A stretch of DNA of 21,921 bases from Leptospira ilyithenensis (GTDB taxonomy: Bacteria > Spirochaetota > Leptospiria > Leptospirales > Leptospiraceae): the NCBI RefSeq assembly GCF_004771005.1, contig NZ_RQHV01000018.1, forward strand, positions 1-21,921, written 5' to 3'. Positions within the stretch are counted from its first letter, which is position 1. Every line of letters starts with the position of its first letter. Below are positions 15,107-21,921 of this stretch, one piece after another. A program made the translations under genes and the position numbers. Below the pieces are notes generated by a model. The model ran no database searches and was not told where the DNA came from. It was given only the letters and a program-made list of their open reading frames with translations.

Positions 15107-16642
15107 ATGGATCTTCGAGAGTGCATTCAGTTTTTAGAAGAGTTGGCAAATAACCCGGACAAACTCACAAACATTCCCGACAAGGAAAGACTTGCCCTTA
15201 TGATTGCAGCAGGCAAGGTTTCCCGACCCGACCGTAATGAGATCCGAAGGCGCAATAAAACGATAAAACAGAATCGCCGTATTGCGATTGTTACAGAAGA
15301 AAAAAAAGCCAGATCATTGACCGGGATTCGTATTGCACGAACCGAGACAGTATTCAAAGCGCCGTTACAAATCACAGACCAATCGGGTGGTTGGAGTTGG
15401 GAAAAAGCCTCGGAACTGAAATCACCTCGCAACTGTTATATCTGTAAAAAAGAGTTTATCAAACTTCATTTTTTCTATGATTCCATGTGTCCGGAATGTG
15501 CCGATCTCAATTATGCTAAAAGGTTTCAGACTGCTCCTCTGGACGGACAAGTTGCCGTCATTACAGGCTCCCGATTGAAAATCGGCTACCAGGCCACCTT
15601 GATGCTGTTACGTGCAGGAGCACAGGTCATTGCAACTACACGTTTTCCGGTAGATGCAGCCCTTAGGTTTTCCAAAGAGGATGATTATGGAAAATGGAAA
15701 AACAGACTTCAAATCTTCGGATTGGATCTGCGCCACACACCCAGTGTGGAAATTTTCTCGAGCTATTTGGAACACCACTTAGATCGACTTGATATTCTTA
15801 TTAACAACGCCGCGCAAACGGTTAGACGGCCTCCCGGTTTTTACAGTCATCTCATTGCCAATGAAAACTTAAATTATTCCGATCTACCGAGTGAAGCCAA
15901 AAAACTTTTAATGTTTCACGAAGAATGTAAAAAACAACTAACCTCATCATTGTCCGTCTCCCGTCTAAAAATAGAAAACCTTGCGGAAGAAAAAGCACTG
16001 CCGGTGAGTTGGACAGGAAAACTTCCCGGCATCGGAATCCGTTCCTCCGCGCAGTTATCTCAAATCCCCTACTCACATGACAATTCTCATGAGCTGGAAG
16101 CGGTTTTTCCCGAAGGTGAAGTGGACGCTGACTTACAACAAGTCGATCTCCGCAAAACAAATAGTTGGCGATTAAGACTGGGAGAGATCAACACTTCGGA
16201 AATGTTGGAAGTTCAGTTGGTGAATGCAGTAGCACCATTCGTACTCTGCAACCGACTTGTATCCATTATGAGAAAGAAAAACACTGGGAAAAAACATATT
16301 GTCAATGTTTCCGCAATGGAAGGAAAATTTCATCGATTCAAAAAAGAAGACCGCCACCCTCATACCAATATGGCTAAAGCTGCGCTCAATATGCTCACTC
16401 ATACTTCGGCAAGTGATTTTGCAAAAGACGGAATCTATATGAATGCAGTCGACACCGGCTGGGTGACTGATGAAGATCCTATGGAGCTTTCAAAACGCAA
16501 ACAAGAGTTACATGATTTTCAACCACCTTTGGATATAGTAGACGGTGCGGCGAGGGTTTTGGATCCGTTGTTTGATGGAATCAATACTGAGAAACATTGG
16601 GTTGGTAAATTTTTGAAAGATTACTTTCCTATCGATTGGTAA
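15107..16642 (+). CDS. Atypical short-chain dehydrogenase with N-terminal zinc ribbon
   Basis: The 511-aa protein is about twice the usual SDR size. Residues 1-105 are charged and helical, followed by a zinc-ribbon-like CYIC...CPEC (Cys-110, -113, -128, -131). The SDR core starts at [12 protein letters not shown] (149-160; TGxxxxIG nucleotide-binding loop), and has [11 protein letters not shown] (228-238) and [10 protein letters not shown] (398-407) with Ser-402. The catalytic YxxxK motif is changed: Lys-424 is there in [11 protein letters not shown], but the expected Tyr is Thr-420. A roughly 120-residue insertion separates NNAAQ from the next conserved strand. Loss of Tyr would make a classic hydride-transfer mechanism doubtful. 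It starts 45 bp after the lycopene-cyclase-like gene on the same strand and may belong to that unit. SDR identity is strong, the reaction unknown. Confidence 0.85.
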   Translation: MDLRECIQFLEELANNPDKLTNIPDKERLALMIAAGKVSRPDRNEIRRRNKTIKQNRRIAIVTEEKKARSLTGIRIARTETVFKAPLQITDQSGGWSWEKASELKSPRNCYICKKEFIKLHFFYDSMCPECADLNYAKRFQTAPLDGQVAVITGSRLKIGYQATLMLLRAGAQVIATTRFPVDAALRFSKEDDYGKWKNRLQIFGLDLRHTPSVEIFSSYLEHHLDRLDILINNAAQTVRRPPGFYSHLIANENLNYSDLPSEAKKLLMFHEECKKQLTSSLSVSRLKIENLAEEKALPVSWTGKLPGIGIRSSAQLSQIPYSHDNSHELEAVFPEGEVDADLQQVDLRKTNSWRLRLGEINTSEMLEVQLVNAVAPFVLCNRLVSIMRKKNTGKKHIVNVSAMEGKFHRFKKEDRHPHTNMAKAALNMLTHTSASDFAKDGIYMNAVDTGWVTDEDPMELSKRKQELHDFQPPLDIVDGAARVLDPLFDGINTEKHWVGKFLKDYFPIDW

Positions 16643-17876
16643 AACAGCCATTATCACTTTCCCCCACACTTCCGCCTTCAAACAGAAGCTCCTTCAAGCC
16701 TTCACTGTAACGTAAGTTCCCTAGAAAGCTAATCTCATCCAGATACAATTGTGACCACTTGGGAGAAATATAATGGTAAGACCTGAATGCTTGCTTTAAC
16801 GTATTGTTCCTTGCCTCTGCTCCATTAGAAGTGACTCCTTCCTTAGTAATCCATCTTTCCCGACTCAAATTGTATCTATGATCATTACTCTTCTTTGAGT
16901 GATTCACCATTCGATGATTGGGTCTGTCCCAGATAAAAGAATAACCCTCATCAGTGAATAAAGGGATGTAAGAAGGAATTTTGGAATTTAGATCCTTCAG
17001 TAAGTAGGACTGATTATTCAGAGGGATACTTTTGTAAAAGGTCATTCCATGGTTCACTCCGACAGTATGGACTAAGACTCCCTTTTGTTCCCCTCCTAGA
17101 TTGTTAGAAAGGTAAATACTGGAAGAACCTGTTTTGAACCTCCTAGATCTATGCTTATTGGCTCTTAAGGATGAAGAATACAATACTACTGAATCACATG
17201 TAGCAACTGGAATCCCTTGTAATAAAGGTCTTAAGTCCCCTTGTTTAGGTAATCTCAAAGGATTCTTTTCAGAGAAGGTTTCTAATTCATTATAGAGTTT
17301 CTCTCTCAGGGAATCATTCAATAGAGAACAAATGATTTGAATTCGCTTCTTTAGATAATAAGCAGTTTTATAAGGTAGGTTTAATTTCCTACTGATCTCA
17401 GTGGAAGTAATGACCTTTGGATATTGAAGAATTGAGTCCTGAAGGATATAGGAGAAGTAAGAGAGCTTTAATTTGTAATTATCTAAGGGAGTCTTAGCAG
17501 TGATGCTTATCTGTTTATTGCATACATTACATCTAGCAATCGAAGGTCTAGATTTGATGCATAAATAACGAAGTGTGGAACCTTCACAATCACATCCCTT
17601 AATGAATAATTTTGTAAGGATAGAGAGTGTCAGTAGAGAATAGTGTCTATCCAAAGTAGCATTGGTTAAAAGTGGATTTGTGTAAGAAGTGCCGTAGTGA
17701 TTAGTGAATCCATTGCAAGGAATGAATTTATTTAAGAAAGGGTATGGTGATAATGACTGGTTTGCCGAGCCGATGGTGGGACTTGGGGATAAGGCTCTTG
17801 TCTTTTTGGCAACAGATTGATAACTCTCTGTGTTAGTCTCCAGAATTCCACTTTTGGCACCTGATTTAAGCAACAT
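16629..17876 (-). CDS. IS1595/ISXO2-like transposase
   Basis: The 415-aa protein has a zinc-ribbon-type segment ([12 protein letters not shown], then [12 protein letters not shown]) followed by helices with [19 protein letters not shown], the IS1595-type helix-turn-helix. The catalytic part has [19 protein letters not shown] and [10 protein letters not shown], and near the end [19 protein letters not shown] and [13 protein letters not shown]. These are the ISXO2-like DDE landmarks (D, D and the N/E-containing tail block), each slightly divergent. The first about 75 residues lack similarity and the start at 17876 is not backed by a good RBS. Its stop codon lies inside the last codons of the SDR gene (14-bp tail-to-tail overlap), unusual for an intact insertion sequence. 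I found no terminal inverted repeats, so it may be a fixed or domesticated copy. Confidence 0.72.
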   Translation of the reverse strand: MLLKSGAKSGILETNTESYQSVAKKTRALSPSPTIGSANQSLSPYPFLNKFIPCNGFTNHYGTSYTNPLLTNATLDRHYSLLTLSILTKLFIKGCDCEGSTLRYLCIKSRPSIARCNVCNKQISITAKTPLDNYKLKLSYFSYILQDSILQYPKVITSTEISRKLNLPYKTAYYLKKRIQIICSLLNDSLREKLYNELETFSEKNPLRLPKQGDLRPLLQGIPVATCDSVVLYSSSLRANKHRSRRFKTGSSSIYLSNNLGGEQKGVLVHTVGVNHGMTFYKSIPLNNQSYLLKDLNSKIPSYIPLFTDEGYSFIWDRPNHRMVNHSKKSNDHRYNLSRERWITKEGVTSNGAEARNNTLKQAFRSYHYISPKWSQLYLDEISFLGNLRYSEGLKELLFEGGSVGESDNGCFTNR

Positions 17877-18543
17877 GAAAACATTTCTCTGTTCTAACTG
17901 GGATCAATGCAAGATGATTTTTGAGAGGAGAAGAAAAAACTTAACATATGTATTGTACATATGCAAATAAGTGTTTTTCATACTTTTTAGAAAAAATATT
18001 AGTAATTAATGCAAAAAGGATGAATTCGAAGATTTTCGACCGACTTACAGATATCATTCTACTCTAATTACGATGGAATTCAAATTCACTGATGTAAAGT
18101 ATCCGCGAGAAACATAACCTCAATTAGAAGCTTACCAATTGCATTTTAAGCCATCCGATTTTACATCCATCAACTTATACTAAAACTATCGTAGAGACCG
18201 CTAGAAATCGAAAATAATCGCTTTAATAAAGTTACTATAGAATGTCTGAGACAATCAGATCACTAGAAAGTTTCTAACATAGAAGAAATCACTTTTTCTT
18301 CCATTATCAAAATGAATTACATTACAATCTTCATTTTCAATCCCGTTAGATAGTAGCGAGAAGAAGAAATAACGAATTTAAACTAATACATTTATACGGT
18401 TAGTGGCTAATCGCTCATAGACTTAAATAAATAGATCGTAGCAATGGTTAGATCTGTTTATAAGTCCCTATTTCGAAACGAACAATTTCAACTTAGTGGC
18501 GAAGCTTTAACTAATTTTACAAACGGAGTTAAATAATAACCAA
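17877..18543. other. AT-rich gene-free stretch
   Basis: No supportable gene was found. The stretch contains the 8-bp palindrome at 17945-17963 and a short frame at 18073-18183 (MEFKFTDVKYPRET, stop, then about 21 more codons) that could be a fragment of a decayed gene but is too short to defend. A small imperfect stem (CGGTTAG, 3-base loop, CTAATCG) lies around 18399-18415. Such stretches before a possible replication initiator gene can hold an origin, but no iterons were seen. Confidence 0.4.
17945..17963. promoter_or_regulatory. Perfect palindrome CATATGTA-TTG-TACATATG
   Basis: An 8-bp perfect inverted repeat with a 3-base centre lies 69 bp upstream of the minus-strand transposase start and 581 bp upstream of the plus-strand gene at 18544. 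Its size fits an operator for a dimeric repressor (MarR-, Xre- or Cro-like). It may regulate the transposase or an adjacent mobile-element gene. No regulator gene is seen in the window. Confidence 0.35.
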
Positions 18544-19290
18544 ATGAAAACAGTAAATAATCAAAAAATATTAAACTTAAAACAATACTTCATTAAAAAA
18601 TCTGATTATGCAGATTTCATAACAAAAAGTATTAATTTTACAAACACTAGCAAAGTAGTTAAAGAAATTGATAGTGAAATAAACAATTATAAATCATTAT
18701 ACAAACCATTTTGGATTACATTTGCTCTCAGAAATAAATGCAAAAGTTACGAATTACCTTCAAAGGAATTATTATCAAAAGTCATCAACAGAACTTTCTG
18801 TAAAACACATACTGAATATTTTGGAAAAACAAAAAAAAATAAACATCTGGATTTTATGAGAATTGGTCATTTCGGAGATGGTAGAATCGAAGGATGTTTA
18901 CATCATTATCATTTCACAATGGTTTTTCCAGTGTTTCTAATCCCTAGACTAATGGATAACTTCGAAGAAGCAGTTTCACATTATATTCCTGGTTTTAAAG
19001 GAGATTTTCATATAAAGGAATATAACAAGAGTATTTTCAATGCAATGGATTATGGAACTCGTTACTCCTCTGAACAATACTCAGATAATAGATTTTTTGA
19101 AGGAATAGATCCAGATGTAAGCAATTTTCATTTTTATTTCAAAGAAGAACCAATCAATTGCATGGATTCACACAAACAAGCAATGGATTACTATAAAAAC
19201 AATAACCAAGCAATCTTTTCAAATTTAGAACAAAAGGCAAAACAAATACTCAAGGAATGTGTAAAGGATAAACCAAAAAGAAGAAAATGA
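18544..19290 (+). CDS. Possible HUH-type replication initiator or relaxase-like protein
   Basis: The 248-aa, Lys- and Asn-rich protein shows three segments in the order of rolling-circle Rep proteins: FWITFALRN (57-65, like motif 1), EGCLHHYHFTMVFP (116-129, an HUH-like H-Y-H in motif 2), and AMDYGTRY (167-174, tyrosines placed as motif 3). Preceding IGHFGDGRIEG fits the usual lead into the HUH strand. HUH proteins nick single-stranded DNA with the tyrosine to start replication, conjugation or transposition. ATG 18544 has no strong RBS; TAAATAATAACCAA precedes it. It lies in AT-rich DNA with the next gene 69 bp away and is probably part of a mobile replication module. The alternative is an unrelated protein with chance motifs. 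Confidence 0.45.
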   Translation: MKTVNNQKILNLKQYFIKKSDYADFITKSINFTNTSKVVKEIDSEINNYKSLYKPFWITFALRNKCKSYELPSKELLSKVINRTFCKTHTEYFGKTKKNKHLDFMRIGHFGDGRIEGCLHHYHFTMVFPVFLIPRLMDNFEEAVSHYIPGFKGDFHIKEYNKSIFNAMDYGTRYSSEQYSDNRFFEGIDPDVSNFHFYFKEEPINCMDSHKQAMDYYKNNNQAIFSNLEQKAKQILKECVKDKPKRRK

Positions 19291-19359
19291 AAAAGATCAA
19301 TTTAGTCTCACTGAAACTAAAATAGAAGGAAAATATTATAATGAATCTATGGAGAAACA

Positions 19360-20034
19360 ATGACTGAAGAAATATTTAAAGAGCAATTGAATAATACAAA
19401 AGGAAAACAAAATATGGAAACGAAAATTAACATCGAGTCAGACACCCAAGTATCTACGGCAAATAAAAGATTGCATTTTACCAAAGCAAATCTAAAGGCT
19501 AGAGGTTGGACAGAGAGAACAATATCAATTTTTTATCCAGAGCCTGATGAAGAACGTTTAAATGGATTCTCTCGTAATGGTAAAACAAAACTATATTTGT
19601 CAGAAAAAGTTACAGCAATTGAAGAAACGGCCACATTCAAAGAATTTAGAGCAAAAAACAACAACCGTGTTAAATCTGCAAAAGAAGGTGCCCAGAAAGC
19701 TGCAATAACAAGATGCCAGAGTTTACTAGATTACGTGTGGAATCTTAAAATAGAAATTCCTTATCTAGAAAAAGAACAACTTTTAACGTATACAATCGAA
19801 TATTATAATAACCATAAGCGTGATAAAGGAGAATTTGATTTTCTAACCTTAAATTCAGATCCATATTTCTTGAATAGAATAGCAAGAAATTATATTTTTT
19901 ATGAATTAACAGATTATTCAGAAACACTCAATTATGTCAAAAAACAAGGGGGAAAAGGATTTTTGTATGATCGACTATCCCGAAATATAGATGAAGAAAT
20001 AAAGAATGTATATCCTTGGCTAAATAATTATTGA
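19360..20034 (+). CDS. Putative DNA-binding protein of an accessory element
   Basis: The 224-aa basic protein starts at ATG 19360 behind GGAGAAACA. Residues 40-92 (LHFTKANLKARGWTERTI, then FYPEPDEER and KTKLYLSEKVTAIEE) match a recurrent domain seen in plasmid-type proteins, of the form LTxxxLKxRGWTxxLIxxFLGEPD followed by a ...LYxxxRVxxxE strand, which I take to be DNA-binding. The rest is helical with many Tyr and Lys. The second ATG at 19414 would lose the first 18 residues. It follows the possible Rep gene by 69 bp, same strand, consistent with one operon. A long hairpin follows 45 bp after the stop. Function not known; I recall the domain but not a named family. Confidence 0.5.
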   Translation: MTEEIFKEQLNNTKGKQNMETKINIESDTQVSTANKRLHFTKANLKARGWTERTISIFYPEPDEERLNGFSRNGKTKLYLSEKVTAIEETATFKEFRAKNNNRVKSAKEGAQKAAITRCQSLLDYVWNLKIEIPYLEKEQLLTYTIEYYNNHKRDKGEFDFLTLNSDPYFLNRIARNYIFYELTDYSETLNYVKKQGGKGFLYDRLSRNIDEEIKNVYPWLNNY

Positions 20035-20079
20035 TCAAAATAGTATAACTTCAGTCATATAACAACGAAACCTCTTCGA

Positions 20080-20125
20080 AGAAATGGAAATTAGTATTAA
20101 TAAGCATTACTATATTTCCATTTCT
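20080..20125 (+). terminator. Long hairpin after the DNA-binding-type gene
   Basis: AGAAATGGAAATTAGTA (20080-20096) pairs with TACTATATTTCCATTTCT (20108-20125) around an 11-base loop; the stem has one extra base on the 3' side and the inner 12-bp part AGAAATGGAAAT / ATTTCCATTTCT is perfect. The tail (TATGTTAAG) has no U tract, so it is either a weak terminator or a structural site of the mobile element. Confidence 0.4.
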
Positions 20126-20133
20126 TATGTTAA

Positions 20134-20200
20134 GATAATATTCACTTGATAGGGTTTGAAGAAGCAGTGGTCACATTTCCTCTAATCGAAAAAATGATTT
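20134..20200 (+). repeat. Direct repeat, copy A
   Basis: This segment matches 21854-21921 in the same orientation with few differences and one or two indels. The longest identical run is GAAGAAGCAGTGGTCACA, and AAAAATGATTT closes both. The 20146 reading frame starts inside it. Confidence 0.75.
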
Positions 20201-20376
20201 TTCCACAAAACTTTATTCTTGGTGGAAGACTAATTAATAAGGATAGAACCAATTTTTATGAATCTGTTGAAGAGATTGGTAAGATCTACCGGTATTATCT
20301 AATACGGAAGAATTCCTTATCAATTACATTGGACTTACCCCCTTACAAACCATACAGTTTTCTAGCTCCTAACTAA
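20146..20376 (+). CDS. Hypothetical short protein overlapping direct repeat A
   Basis: The frame from TTG 20146 gives 76 residues; ATG 20194 would give 60. The product (for example MIFPQNFILGGRLINKD, EEIGKIYRYYLIRK, LDLPPYKPYSFLAPN) has no recognisable family, signal or membrane helix. The first 18 residues are encoded by the direct repeat. Copy B at the right edge can be read in the same register (FEEAVVTHPVNGKMI), so the repeat may mark the start of a duplicated small gene rather than a non-coding site. No RBS supports either start. Low confidence that it is expressed. Confidence 0.35.
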   Translation: MIGFEEAVVTFPLIEKMIFPQNFILGGRLINKDRTNFYESVEEIGKIYRYYLIRKNSLSITLDLPPYKPYSFLAPN

Positions 20377-20389
20377 TAGGAGTAATGCT

Positions 20390-20588
20390 ATGAATAGTAC
20401 TAGTAACAGCGAATCGATTCACGTAATCACATCGGTTCATCGAAGAAGATGATCTTTCAAGGAAAAATAAGGAACAATTTTTTCGTTGGATTGATTGTCC
20501 AGATTTACATTCTGGAACGAACTTTTTAAACTTGATTTCTTTTGATTTCAGAAAACAATTAGAAACAAATTTTCTTGGAAATACTTAG
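20390..20588 (+). pseudogene. Short frameshifted gene
   Basis: ATG 20390 has a good RBS (AGGAG, 7 bp upstream) and reads 20 codons (MNSTSNSESIHVITSVHRRR) to a TGA at 20450. From 20436 the +1 frame continues with protein-like sequence (FIEEDDLSRKNKEQFFRW, DCPDLHSGTNFLNL, FDFRKQLETNFLG) to TAG 20586-20588. That frame has a stop shortly upstream and no start of its own. One inserted or lost base around 20424-20450 would join both parts into a protein of about 65 residues, so I call it a broken small gene. The family is unknown. Confidence 0.4.
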
Positions 20589-20600
20589 TTTGCCTGAATC

Positions 20601-20945
20601 ATGTTTACTGAAATAGAAATTAAAAGAATACAAAAATCTTTGGATGAATTGTTAAAAAAACGGAGACCACCTCCTGAACTTCGAAATCGGCTAGATATCA
20701 ATTATAAAATAGAAAAAGGCAAGGTCGAAATTTTTACAACTAGACCTAAGTGGAATGATTCTTCACAATTTATTGAAAGTCCTATCGCGAAAGCTACTTT
20801 TGTGTTAAAAGATAATATCTGGAAAGTATATTGGCAGAAATCTGATTTGAAATGGCATTCTTACAATCCAAAACCTTTCGTTCGATACATTGAAGAATTT
20901 GTCAAAACTGTTGATCTTGATGAATTCGGATGCTTTTGGGGATAA
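20601..20945 (+). CDS. DUF3024-family protein
   Basis: The 114-aa protein matches what I recall of DUF3024: a Leu/Lys-rich start (EIEIKRIQKSLDELLKKRRP), a strand block with KVEIFTTRPKW, the W..YWQKSDLKWHSYNP segment (about residues 74-91) and the ending VDLDEFGCFWG. The function of the family is unknown; members are frequent in gene cassettes and other accessory DNA. ATG 20601 has no clear RBS. It lies 12 bp after the frameshifted small gene. Its stop almost touches the IS256 remnant, which suggests an insertion boundary right behind it. Confidence 0.7.
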   Translation: MFTEIEIKRIQKSLDELLKKRRPPPELRNRLDINYKIEKGKVEIFTTRPKWNDSSQFIESPIAKATFVLKDNIWKVYWQKSDLKWHSYNPKPFVRYIEEFVKTVDLDEFGCFWG

Positions 20946-20978
20946 GTCATTTCCCTTAATTTTCTTTCCCACTTTGAG

Positions 20979-21194
20979 CACACTACAAATGCTATCGAAT
21001 CCATGAATATGGGTCTTAGAAAAATATTCAAAAATCGTGGTTCATTCCCAACAGATGAGGCGGCTATAAAGTTACTCTATTTAGCATTGAACAATATGTC
21101 TAAAAAATGGACCATGCCAATACAAGAGTGGGGAAAAGCGATGAACCAGTTCTCTATTATTTTCGGAGATCGGCTGGACGTGAATTCGATTTAA
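20979..21194 (+). pseudogene. 3' remnant of an IS256-family transposase
   Basis: The frame encodes only the transposase C-terminus: HTTNAIESMNMGLRKIF (the TNAIESLN..LRK hallmark), FPTDEAAIKLLYLALNNM, KKWTMPIQEWGKAMNQF and IIFGDRL, then a stop at 21192. IS256 transposases are about 400 residues, so more than 80% is missing, including the first catalytic Asp residues. The frame is open back to 20946 but the IS256 similarity starts around 20979. It is inactive. Confidence 0.85.
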
Positions 21195-21304
21195 AGATAG
21201 GTCATTTACACAAATTTCCTTACACCCCCGGACTTGAATCGGCAGAAACCATTTGATCTAATTAAAATTAGATGTGTGACTGGTGAATACTATCTCTGGA
21301 TAAT

Positions 21305-21775
21305 TTATTGAGTAGAATTCGGTACAACTATATACGTACCTTCCAAACAATAAACAATTCCGAGAGGGAAAACTTCCTCTTTTAAGCTGATATCGACAAA
21401 GCTTTGCAAGATACACATTCCTTTTAAATTTTCTTCAAAAGAAACAGCAACATATTCTTTTGGATCGGTATGCATTCGAAGAGGGGCTGTTGGACCAAAC
21501 GGGGAAATAGAAGCACCGTGTTCTGAAAAACATTTATGTTTAACTTTTTTGATTATTTTAGAATTTTTATTTTCACCATTACATGAATTCTTTCGAATAT
21601 TGATCTGCTCACAAACTTCATCAAATAAGTCATCAAGTGATTCGTAAGTAAATCCTTCATATAACATTCCCTTGTAATTACAATGTTTGAATCTATCGGG
21701 AGCCTTTACGTCACTACAATTAGCGAAAGCGAAACAGATGATTAAGGAATAGCAATAGCTTTTAAATTTATGCAT
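21305..21775 (-). CDS. Small putative lipoprotein
   Basis: The 156-aa product has a leader (FKSYCYSLIICFAFANC) with Cys-20 in a spirochaete-type lipobox, followed by a Cys-rich mature part (for example FKHCNYKG, EVCEQI, NSCNGE, KHKCFSE, GMCILQ, VYCLEG), suggesting disulphides in an extracytoplasmic protein. The N-terminal half is acidic to neutral, with a Lys/Asn-rich stretch in the middle; no domain was recognised. ATG 21775 has a good RBS (TAGGAAAC) on the minus strand. It lies between the IS256 stump and direct repeat copy B, on the strand opposite to its neighbours, and is AT-rich like the whole right end. Confidence 0.65.
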   Translation of the reverse strand: MHKFKSYCYSLIICFAFANCSDVKAPDRFKHCNYKGMLYEGFTYESLDDLFDEVCEQINIRKNSCNGENKNSKIIKKVKHKCFSEHGASISPFGPTAPLRMHTDPKEYVAVSFEENLKGMCILQSFVDISLKEEVFPLGIVYCLEGTYIVVPNSTQ

Positions 21776-21853
21776 GTTTCCTATAGTGTAGCAATTATCT
21801 TTGAATTGATTTCGTTTGGACTAAATATGTTCCTTCTAGGCAATACGTGTATT

Positions 21854-21921
21854 GATATAGTATTCACCTGACAGCTTCGAAGAAGCAGTGGTCACACATC
21901 CTGTAAACGGAAAAATGATTT
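21854..21921 (+). repeat. Direct repeat, copy B (cut by the window end)
   Basis: This copy of the 20134-20200 element runs to the last base of the window and may continue. It is preceded by a small inverted repeat CAATAC-GT-GTATTG (21841-21854) that copy A lacks. Read in one frame it gives FEEAVVTHPVNGKMI, close to the start of the 20146 product. Confidence 0.7.

Noticed and set aside
18073..18183. Short frame with one internal stop before the possible Rep gene
   Set aside because: Only 36 codons, no RBS and no recognisable family; listed as part of the gene-free stretch instead.
20080..20200. Integron attC site formed by the long hairpin and the repeat
   Set aside because: GTTAAGA is close to the GTTRRRY core site but fails at the last base, and no matching RYYYAAC was found on the other side. 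No integrase gene is in the window.

Overview
The window reads as chromosomal DNA from a spirochaete, most likely Leptospira. The evidence is moderate GC in the left three quarters, exported proteins with relaxed spirochaete-type lipoboxes (ending FQC and ANC), and an intergenic repeat whose minus-strand translation (TDRALRSNLR, then KDFHCDH) I recognise as a common spurious peptide in leptospiral annotations. The species cannot be fixed from sequence alone; no rRNA, tRNA or CRISPR array was seen.

Layout. (1) 1-1691: the 3' end of a larger gene with a C-terminal LAS/MepA-type metallopeptidase motif set, followed 12 bp later by an SH3b lipoprotein. This could be a secreted cell-wall-targeting effector with its protective partner. 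(2) 1692-3844: a junk zone with an IS transposase between two copies of a structured repeat, plus a decayed coiled-coil/membrane gene. (3) 3845-9842: ordinary genes: a double-hotdog thioesterase, a six-helix membrane protein, an RsuA-type pseudouridine synthase, two small exported proteins, an NhaP2-like antiporter and a Ste24/M48 membrane protease. (4) 9839-15061: two divergent transcription units around a 49-bp promoter region holding a small palindrome. The minus unit has a UbiA prenyltransferase and an unknown 247-aa protein. The plus unit has an ABC ATPase, an ABC-2 permease, a second UbiA prenyltransferase and a protein that looks like a fused two-repeat lycopene-cyclase-domain protein. 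These genes are translationally coupled or nearly so. I infer a membrane isoprenoid or isoprenoid-lipid modification and export system, the best candidate here for something undescribed. (5) 15107-16642: an unusual short-chain dehydrogenase with an N-terminal zinc ribbon and Thr in place of the catalytic Tyr.

(6) 16629-21921: an accessory, clearly AT-richer region. It starts with an IS1595/ISXO2-like transposase overlapping the dehydrogenase tail to tail. After a 667-bp gene-free stretch come a possible HUH-type replication initiator, a DNA-binding-type protein, a long hairpin, a direct repeat with copies 1.7 kb apart (the second running off the window), a frameshifted small gene, a DUF3024 protein, the 3' stump of an IS256-family transposase and a small lipoprotein. 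This looks like a decayed mobile or plasmid/phage-derived island or a site of repeated insertion.
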